A stretch of 64,000 bases of DNA from Sequoia sempervirens (lineage: Eukaryota > Streptophyta > Pinopsida > Cupressales > Cupressaceae), in NCBI GenBank assembly GCA_007258455.2, contig VDFB02358134.1, positions 212,907,047-212,971,046 of the forward strand. Direction: 5' to 3'. Made by a program: the position numbers and the translations under genes. The notes below the pieces were generated by a model. The model searched no databases, had not been told where the DNA came from, and saw only the letters and a program-made list of their open reading frames with translations. Below are positions 55,688 to 64,000 of this stretch, one piece after another; the first letter of the stretch is position 1, and every line of letters begins with the position of its first letter.

Positions 55688-57595
55688 TCACAAGCTGGTG
55701 TAGCTACTCTGATTCACATTATGCAAGCAATCCATAAATATATCAAAATAAAAAGACCCAAATTCAGGAATTTGCATGAGTTGGAAATCTGGACCCAAGA
55801 CTGAGTCTACATTTTCTTGTTCAAATGAATCAACATTTAATTTGTCTTCAATACCAGGCTTATACCCATTTAATGGAAACATTTCCATGATCAAATCAAG
55901 AAGATATGGGGCATCAACAAAGTAACACTTGAAACCCATGTCATACTGATCATTAGCACATTCACTACTGCTTATGTCATCTATTAGTTCTTCATACCAA
56001 TCAAAAGATTCTATACTGCCCATATGGTTTGAGCATTCTTCAAATTGTTTCTCCTTATGGTTAAAAACTAAGCCTTCTCCTTCACTAATATGTGCTTCAT
56101 TTCCTTTTTTAGGTGTAGATATTACTTTAGTGGCCACATTACCACAATCATGATAAGCTATAGGGATGTGCAGATATTCATCAATCCTTGTTTCATCATA
56201 ATGAATACCCTTTGCCTTGTGCTTAAGGTTTTCATCAATAGTAGTACTATATCTACAATCATCATCATGGAAAATGGCAGTCCCAACTTTAGACCTACCA
56301 TTATGTGCATCACCACCATGTTCAACAAAATTTATACCATTGCATTCTCCATTTGAATGGGGTATCAATGCTTCGGCATTACCATCTCCAAAGAGAAGAT
56401 CAAAAACCTTAATGCCATCTAGACATTCACCCCTTCTTGTCTGACTTGCATCAATTCCAACATGTCGACAAATAGTGTCTACCAGAGACCCATCAAGATT
56501 TTCCACAAAAAGTGGATTTCTCCTGTACCAGTAGGGGTCATCATTGGTGACCTCACCCAACAACAAGGGTTCATCAAATAAGGGATTTTTCCACACCTTC
56601 ATAGTTGTCACATGTACCCCTTCCTCTTCAATGCCAGGATCCCAATCTCCTTGATCAGCAGTGTGTTCAAAATATGTGTAATCACTTGAAGAGTAGAGTG
56701 AAACATTGTCAATATCCTCTTCATCATTTGCATTCATGACAATTGAACCACATTCAAAAAATTCTTCACATGAGGAGAATTGTTCACTGCCTATGAAATG
56801 CACCCCTTCAAGGCTATTAACATACCCCCTACTTGAAGCCAAGGATTCCATCTCCATTTCATAAGAAGAATCATATTCAATAGAAGATTGACCAGGTTCA
56901 ATCTCATCTCTTTGATTCCTCATTTCTACCATGCAATTGACACCACATGCATCTCCATCACTGATTTGTGCATCATTATCCCTAATTAAATCAACATGTG
57001 AGGTTTCACCATGTACCTCTTGTGTTTGCTCACAAATTATGACATCCCAAGGAAGACAATTAGGTACTATCTTCTTATCCTCATACTTTGTCTCTTCATC
57101 TTCATCACTACTGCCTGAGCCTACATCTAGATTACTTGTGAAATGACAACAATCATTGACTAACTGTCCACATTCTGATGCATCTTCTTGATCTGTCAAC
57201 CTTAGCCTTTGATTCTCCTCTCTATGGCAATTATTGCCCACATTTTGAGAAACAACATGTGGCATATAACTATGCTTAGTATCTTCCATAGTACTTATAC
57301 AATCCATGACCTGATCAAGACTATGAGGCTTCAAATTCTCAGGAAACTTGCTTGATCCTAATTTGTAGACTTCACAAAACAAATCAATGCACATTAAGTC
57401 ATTAGGTCTGACACTCTTGGGTATCTTCATCAAAACATCTAGGAATCTTGAAAACAAGTCATATGGGGATTCATTTACATGCCTTTTCATTTCATACAAC
57501 TTTTTGATAGAGAATAGTGAGTCAACCTTTCTCAATCCTTGTTGATATGAGGTTGATGCTTGCTCCTACTCCGCATCTCATGGAAGTAATGCAGA
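55688..57595 (-). CDS. Second gag-like domain plus long acidic protein, element E2
   Basis: Largest uninterrupted frame of the window (615 codons from 57535). Residues about 5-95 repeat the gag-like domain found upstream: SRFLDVLMKIPKSVRPNDLM, then SLDQVMDCISTMEDTKHSY lines up with the RFEKVIRDIPEHMRPNDAE and LQQAYQDAMNIENNLKYS of the first domain. Residues 96-615 are strongly acidic (for example SGSSDEDEETKYED, NANDEEDIDN), without a zinc knuckle, DSG or enzyme motif that I recognise. The end is GSFYFDIFMDCLHNVNQSSYTSL. Upstream in-frame sequence (to about 57595) has two stops, so the start is uncertain. Whether it is translated is unknown. It could also be a chance survivor in a dead element. 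Confidence 0.5.
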
Positions 57596-57603
57596 TATAA
57601 CAT

Positions 57604-58380
57604 CTAAGGGATCCTTTTCCTAAAAAACACTTTTACTTCCTGATTTGTTTGGCTCAATAGTTTGAATTCTGTTTGAGCCATCATACTAGCAATCACATGT
57701 CCCCTCATGATTGAGTACTTTAAATTGTTCTCAATATTCATAGCATCTTGGTAGGCTTGTTGCAAGGTATTAGGCTCTTTATCTCTCAACAAGAAGCCCA
57801 TCTTACTATCAAATGCCCCTGAATACACAACCAAACATTCTGCATCATTTGGCCTCATGTGTTCAGGGATATCTCTTATGACCTTTTCAAATCGAAGGTT
57901 GAAAGCAGGGATCAAATCTTCCTTATCCCTAGAGATCTCCATGAAATTCTTCCTTGCAACACTTGGATTTATCCTTTCACCAAACTGTTCCATGAAGACT
58001 GCTTTAATTTCACTCCAATAGTGCACAAAAGACATTGACAAGAAATAGAACTAGTCTCTTGTGTCTCCTTTCAGGGACTGAACAAATAGTTTCATGACCA
58101 CATCTTCAACTTCTATCTCATAATCTCCCATCACATCAACAAATTATTGCACATGCTTACTTGCTAATTTTGACTTCTCACCATTGAACTTTGGTATTTT
58201 GTCCCTGATCTTGGGTGGTACAATATTTGGGTAAACACAAATATTTTCAAAGTTGAGGGCCCTTTACCTATCAATACTGAAATTGCCTTGGTGGGACAAG
58301 GACTGTTCACCACACATGCCTTTATCAATATTTACACCAAATGGCGTAAATTGACAACTCATCCTTAGTTCTTAAAAAGG
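57604..58380 (-). pseudogene. First gag-like domain of element E2
   Basis: Frame from MSCQFTPFGVNIDKG (about 58362) with stops at about 58268, 58146 and 58050, then an open part 58041-57604. PPKIRDKIPKFNGE, VVMKLFVQSLKGDTRD, HYWSEIKAVFMEQFGE and FEKVIRDIPEHMRPND follow the Retrotrans_gag plan of gypsy elements. A frameshift in the run GTTTTTTAGG (about 57620) separates it from the second gag-like domain. Confidence 0.72.
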
Positions 58381-59158
58381 AATTTAAGATCTACTATGCA
58401 ATTATACAATATTACACCAATTCCTTTTGCAAATGTGATCCTAAGCCTCTAGCACATATATTCCTTATAAATGTTACCTAAGATCTAATGATATAACATG
58501 CTCCTTTTATCATAATGCACAAATTTTAGCTTATACACAAAAGACATGTTAAATTATCACTAATTTTCCCTCATCTAGTGCTAATTCACCTATTAGGGAA
58601 TCATATACATCTCAAGCATGGGAAATTTATCCTGACTTACCCAGGATATGCTCTAATTTCTTCAAATTCTATGAGAGTACCTGGTATTTTTGCAACAAAT
58701 GACTATCCTTTTTCTTTAAAACTATAGATCCGGTGATTTGATGTATGCTTTATTAGGTTCTTTGAATCAGAGTCACCACCTCCTTTCAGGGGACAGGAAT
58801 TCAAATGAGATGAAGCTTCTTCACAAATAGAACACATTCTGGGCTATCTTCCACAATGGAGTCACATTTGAATCCTTCAATCTTTCATGCACTCAAATCG
58901 TCTACCAGGTTCAAGAATTTGTTAGTATATGAACAAGACGTTCAGAATCACATCACCATTTGACTCTGTAATTTGTATTTTCATTTGAAGAATAAGTGAT
59001 GCAGAGGAAGGTGGAAACCTTAGGAAAACAACAATGATTTCAAGGATTGCAAAGATGCACTCACAAACCTCTTCTAGACACCCCTGTGGAAACAATGCCT
59101 AAATGGCTCACTTATGACACAATTCCTTCTCCTATGGACCCAAACCCTGGGAATGATC
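58381..59158 (-). other. Leader-like segment between E and E2
   Basis: No frame. A 25-bp word starting TGATGCAGAGGAAGG at 58997-59021 is repeated exactly at 61315-61339, where it is the end of an LTR. It may mark a truncated LTR of E2. No iMet-type PBS is found next to it. Confidence 0.4.
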
Positions 59159-59595
59159 TTAAGGGGCACAATTACACTTGTCTTGAATGACTACAAATCC
59201 CCAAGAAGCATCCAAATTGCTGCCACCAAAAGACCCCTTGCTCTCATATGTTTTCATCTTCAAATGACAGGGCATGTAATCTCCCAAAGTCACTGTCTTC
59301 CTCTTCTGCCAATCTGCACTCATGTCACTCAACATGTTAGTGTCAAAAATCTGTTTTGTTTGTCCTTTTTGTTGCTTGAACTCAGTATAATTTTGTGCCC
59401 TGTTTCTGCCTCTATGCCATTGATTTCCTTGTGAAGAAACACCACCCCTATTACCCTCAACAATAGGGCATTCAATACTTCCAATCTTAATACTGTCCAA
59501 GTCCCAAAGATTCTGATTTTTAGGACTGTATGCTTCATATCTTTGCTGCAACCTATCATTTCTCTTCCAACCAATATCTTCCTCCATCCTACCCT
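59159..59595 (-). pseudogene. Unrecognised frame following E protease
   Basis: In frame with protease after a TAG at 59594. It begins MEEDIGWKRNDRLQQRYEAY and ends with FVVIQDKCNCAP; 142 codons. RT should begin here in a gypsy pol, but no RT motif is present. It contains a GNQWHRGRNRAQNYTEFKQQ stretch. Function unknown. Confidence 0.5.
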
Positions 59596-60170
59596 ACTCA
59601 TTTACTTGCAAATGCTTCTCAAAACATATTACAAAGTTCTCATTAGACCGCTCCAAAGGAAAAGGAACCAACTTATATCTACTAGCATCTTTATGCACCA
59701 AATATGTGTTATGAAATCCATCATGCACTATCCTCCTAGCATACTGCCATGGTCTTCCCAAGATGATATGACCACAAGTCATTGGAATGACATCACAAAG
59801 AACCCTGTCATGATAAGATCCAATTGAAAAATCCACACAAGCTCTCTTACCAATCTCTACACGCTACCTTTGAGTTACCCAAGTGGCCTTGTAGGGAGTA
59901 GGATGATCAAATGTTTCAATCCCTAGCTTGGTTATCATATCAACTACAACTAAATTGATATGTGACCCTGAATCTATGAGCAATCTGCAGATATTACCAT
60001 GACTCAAACAATTTGTCTTGAAAATAGTTACCTTTGGTTCTTGATGAAGTCTTTCTCTTTGCTTGACCATAAGAAACTCACCATCAGTCACAGGGTCTGC
60101 CATGAATGTTTTTGGTTCCTCCTTCTTGTCTTCTTCTTCTTGTACCAAGTTAGCTCTCCTATCTCTTCCC
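59596..60170 (-). pseudogene. Gypsy aspartic protease of element E
   Basis: CRLLIDSGSHINLVVVDMI at about 59970 carries the DSG active site. CGHIILGRPWQYARRIVHDG at 59775 is the C-terminal signature seen in chromovirus-type gypsy proteases. A TAG at about 59862 falls between them. It is translationally continuous with gag. Confidence 0.82.
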
Positions 60171-61264
60171 TTATCAGCTTGTTCCCATTTAGGACACTTG
60201 AAGGAAGGATGCCCTGGTTCATTGCAATTGAAACACCTACTTGTGAATGGTCCTCTACCTTGTCCAAATTTGACTCCTCCTCTAGGAGTGTATCCACCTC
60301 TTGGATCAAAAAACACGTCTTTGCCTTTGTCATTTTTGCTCTTATCATTGTTGCCTTGTCCTTGTTCTCTATTACCTCTGCCCCTATTTGAACTACCTCC
60401 TCTTCCACCATTGCTTGATCTTTCTTGCTTCCTCTTCACCTTTTCTTCTGCTCTAATGGCCAACTAAAAACATTCTCCTAATGTCCTTGGTAATTGCAAA
60501 CCAATCTCATCTTGTAGATTATACCTCAAGCCATTGATAGACCTGGCTACTTTCTCATCTTCTTCCTCATAACCTCCTCTAATACTAAGCTTGTGAAATT
60601 GCTCAGTATAGGACATCACATCCATCTCCTTTTGTATTAAATTCTGCCTCATCCTCTTCACATGAATTGTGTAATCAGATGGTAGGAATTGTTCCTTGAC
60701 CAAACTCTTCATCCTTGCCCATGTAGAAACTTTTGCCAATCCCCTAGCCATCCTATCATTCTGAAAACTAGTCCACCATGTCAATGCTATACCTCTCAAC
60801 TTGGTTTTTGAAAACTTAACCTTCCTCTCTTCATCTATCTCCTCAAACTCAAAATAGTTCTCTAAGGCATCAAGCCATCCTAACACCTCTTCACTATCCA
60901 TCTTCCCTTGATAGATAGGAAAATCTATGTGACTCTTTCCTCTATGACCTTGTACTGCTTTCAACAACCTCAGTAACCTCCTTTCCTCAGGGTCTTCTAT
61001 CTCACTTGCAGGTTGCTCTTGATTTACCCTCACATGCTCTTCATCTTCATCATTATCCTCTTGATTTTCTTGTTCTTCTCTTCTATTTCTCTCAAGGTTG
61101 TTTATCCTTGCTTGCATAGTATCTCTCTCTCTTCTCCATTGCCTTTCTTCCCTTGCTCTGGCCTACTCTCTTGCTGCTTCTTGTTCTCTTCTTTCCCTTC
61201 TCTCCCTTTCCAAGATTTCCTTTAACTCCTCTAACTCTCTTGCCAATTGATTTTTAGGTGCCAT
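60171..61264 (-). pseudogene. Gypsy gag of element E
   Basis: Starts MAPKNQLARELEEL at 61264, a charged coiled-coil region with TAG at about 61164, then the gag domain (WLDALENYFEFEEI, LRGIALTWWTSFQNDR, VKEQFLPSDYTIHVKRM, YTEQFHKLSIRGGYEEE). TAG at about 60462 in the position of Gln in GECFQLAIRAEE. An RG-rich stretch and zinc knuckle CFNCNEPGHPSFKC (60230) follow. Resembles chromovirus gag. The reading frame is otherwise unbroken through to protease. Confidence 0.87.
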
Positions 61265-61299
61265 TTCTGATTCTTCAATCCCTAAAGGACCTACTCACT

Positions 61300-61311
61300 G
61301 CTCTGATACCA
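61300..61311 (-). other. Primer binding site of element E
   Basis: Minus strand TGGTATCAGAGC, complementary to initiator tRNA-Met, three bases from the LTR end. Confidence 0.85.
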
Positions 61312-61314
61312 CTC

Positions 61315-62560
61315 TGATGCAGAGGAAGGTGGAAACCTTCTCAAAATGACTCACAAATGAATATTAGATCAACTTCAAAATGGGTTTCAAAGAACTCAAC
61401 AAAATTCCACCATATGAGCATGACCTCCCTTGTAGCATATGCAACCTGGTTTAAGCCATTTTACACTCAAGCTTTCCAAAACACTTACCAAATAAAATAT
61501 GTATTGAGATACCCTTTTAGGTTCTACACAACATATCCAAAAACTAACAGTGATTCTTTTGGACCAACATATACTTTCAATACACCTACCTTGCTCAAGG
61601 CTACTCAATTAGCCTACTTTTACAAAGCAACCCCTCTCTAACTTTATCCCGTGACCATGAAACATTCAACAGTCCCTTAAAATGTCTCAAAACCAAATAT
61701 TCCAAGTTTTTAGGCTTCTATGACACCCCTAACATGCTCAAACACAAAACCCTCCAAAACTTGCCTCAAAACTAGGGCCTTTTGAAATCTAGCCTTCCCA
61801 ACACTTCCAGAACCTATTTTTGGACTTTTCACCAATAACTCAACATGTTTCAACTATTCAAACTCAAAAAGATACCCCTTATTAAGGAAAATCTCCTACT
61901 GCTACACTTTAGCCTCCATTTTCACACTTTTCCCTTTGACAACTCGGTGTACACCTTGATATTCTTCCTTCCTGCACATTAGTTTGTTAGGTTTGTATTA
62001 TACATGTTAGAAGTGATCCATTTCAAAGGTTATAGCATCATTCTACCTTGAAATGGATCAATCATCCATAAAACCCTCAAAATCTATGAAAATCTGCACT
62101 TTCTTGAGGATAGTCAGTTATAAAATACAAAGAATTGATTGTTGTTGCTTATCAGAGCATCAAAAGGCATTAAAACATGTAAATATAGGTTCCTAAATCA
62201 TCCAACCAGACATATCTTCAATCAAAATCAAGTTTTCATCAAATGAACACAAGAAAAATGCAAGAAATTGTTCTTTTTGCTTTTTCCTGTAGCAGTCCGT
62301 ACAAAATCCATACCAGCAACCCAACCTCCATACAAATGGCTTCTATGGCATTGAATAACCTTTCCCCAACTTCTAAAACCATTTTGTATTGATTATTTTA
62401 CATTAAAGTGATTAAAACATCAAAAAACTACTTTCCTGCCCAATGTTGGAATTCAAAATTTTGAATTTCCAATTTACAATTTATTAAACTCTACTATCTA
62501 AAACTATTGGATTCTTAATTTCCAACCTTATTTGACACAATTTAAGCATTAGATCACTAT
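61315..62560 (-). repeat. 5' LTR of element E (outer end uncertain)
   Basis: On the minus strand the LTR ends AAGGTTTCCACC, then TCCTCTGCATCA, next to the PBS. The outer end is not defined; a TTTAAATAG box on the minus strand near 62558 could be its promoter. It must end before the PBS of G at 62800 if E is nested in G. No gene is seen in this stretch. Confidence 0.5.
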
Positions 62561-62799
62561 TTAAACCCCTAAAACATGGCTATCCCATTTACATTGCATT
62601 TTGGTCCTAGGGTCCTTATCAGGACCCTTAGGACTTTTAGTCTTCCAACTACTCTCATCCATGCCAAATGCCATTATAGGCTGCAAGATATCATAGTTGA
62701 TGTTCTGGAGTGGTTTATAAGTCTTCAAGACCCTTGCAACCTCCTGGCACTTGAAGTGTTCCTTGAAGGGCTTGGGTGCTCCTGCACCAATAAGGGTTC

Positions 62800-62817
62800 T
62801 CCCCAGCGGAGTCGCCA
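62800..62817 (-). other. Primer binding site of element G
   Basis: Minus strand TGGCGACTCCGCTGGGGA, a PBS type known from plant gypsy elements, three bases from the terminal CA of the LTR. The 85-codon frame 62818-62561 starts within it and has no recognisable motif. Confidence 0.75.
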
Positions 62818-62820
62818 TTC

Positions 62821-64000
62821 TGTTGGTTCTTTTTCTAGTACACCTAAGGAATCTCTAAAGAGTAGCCAACTTCTATACTCAAGACCCTTAAAATGAATGG
62901 CCAACTGACAAGATTCAATCGAAGACTGAAATATTGTACACTTCTGGCTCCATGGGACCTAGGAGGGTATTCCTACTGTATTCATTTTGGTTCATATATT
63001 GTAGAACACATTAATTCACAAATCTATTCCTATGAGGAGCAAATATACATGAATTACTAAAAGATTGGCCTATCTTTGAGAAAACCATGACCCACTCACT
63101 AGGAACCAAGGGTTATTTCAAAATACCTCACACACATGCCTCATGATTGATGAATTTTGAAATGAATTTGCATTTTGATTTCAAATCGGTGACTAAACAG
63201 ATAATTGATACACTTCTGATGTAAGCATTTAACAAATAGACCAGTGTATTGTCAAATAGGGCATCAGAGTCACATACACAACAACCAATAATATAGAAAT
63301 GATTTAATTATGATAATAATGGACAACTCTTACAATACATTTCATCATGGAGCTCAGAGTTTCTAAGACATGAATGATTACCAAATCCTTTCTAAATTAT
63401 CACAAATTTATGACTCTATTTAAGCATTTTAATTGATTCCTTGAATCAAAGCAAAAATAGAGGCACACATTCAAACAAATATCTGAAGATGAACAAAGAT
63501 ATCCTTGATATTTCATTCAAAACTTGCAACCACCTATAGAAGGAGAGTACATGCATTAGAATTATAGATTTGTTTCTATATTAGTCATTACTATAAAACC
63601 ATTTAAGATCACTACATACATGCCTTAGAGCCAAAACAAGTCATCTGCTATATTCATTAATTAATTTTTATACTTAGTTTTCTACCCAGACATATACCTG
63701 ACTCAAAACTTAAGACCAGAACCCCTTGCAAATGAGCCATGGATTCCTTTTATAGCACAAGGAGTAAACAATCTTCTGGCTTGACATGCAGTTACGTCAA
63801 CCTAGGTTAATGATGTGTTGGACGAATTATGTGGGTCTATGTAGGTATTCTGAAATCCAAGGTCTCATGATGGGTTTCGATTGAATGTTGGTATTTGATG
63901 TGGATTTGGATTCAAAATGTTGGTGAATGTGTTCTAGTTCATAATCTGTGTAAATTGGTTTTGACTTGGAATCTATGTGAACGGATTCCGACTACCACTC
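62821..64000 (-). repeat. LTR of element G, running off the window
   Basis: Plus-strand reading starts TGTTGGTTCTTTTTC, so the minus-strand LTR ends GAACCAACA just before the PBS. A minus-strand TATA box CTATAAAAGG lies at 63746-63755. The U3 start is beyond base 64000. No open frame of note. Confidence 0.65.

Noticed and set aside
56090..57146. Plus-strand frames opposite the 615-codon frame
   Set aside because: Short, no motifs, and antisense to a much longer continuous frame.

Overview
This window is intergenic, repeat-derived DNA from a seed plant with a large genome. I see no intact host gene, no tRNA or rRNA gene and no organellar segment. Essentially everything that can be recognised is LTR retrotransposon: Ty3/gypsy elements, mostly of the Tat type (second, archaeal-like RNase H; extra antisense ORF between pol and the 3' LTR), one Ty1/copia element, and chromovirus-like gag/protease remnants. 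LTR pairs differ by roughly 6-10% in the stretches I aligned by hand, coding frames carry many stops, and elements are nested and recombined. Old, slowly removed copies would fit a gymnosperm, but nothing here proves the taxon.

Layout. (1) 1-19557: minus-strand Tat element F, with the plus-strand end of its antisense ORF at the left edge and pol running from 19557 down to 3355. Its reverse transcriptase is split by (2) element A, 5834-17456, a plus-strand LTR element with both LTRs, PBS, PPT and a 5-bp target duplication, but no pol. (3) 19711-29225: a full-length but dead copia element whose flanks do not match. (4) 29226-33037: the 3' part of Tat-like element C ending in an LTR. The same LTR is followed by a PBS and the pol-less internal region C2 (33038-40333), so one LTR serves two internal regions. 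(5) 40334 to about 54300: plus-strand Tat element D, lacking its 5' LTR but keeping gag-PR-RT-RH-aRH-INT, a long 3' region, an antisense plant-mobile-domain ORF, PPT and 3' LTR. (6) 55688-64000: minus-strand remnants E2 (two tandem gag-like domains plus a 615-codon open frame), E (gag and protease, no RT) and G (LTR plus PBS).

How the parts relate. A and C2 lack enzymes but share with F and D the PPT, the LTR start TGTAGACA, a block of about 100 bp just after the coding region, and a repeated hairpin in the 3' region. This is the pattern expected of non-autonomous elements copied by Tat enzymes. The most striking unlisted signals are RNA-structure-like: (a) ten copies of a hairpin module in the 3' regions of five elements with compensatory changes, and (b) arrays of short GC-rich hairpins just downstream of the PBS in A and, with unrelated sequence, in C2. 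The tandem gag-like domains of E2 and the antisense PMD gene of D and F are the most interesting protein-level features.
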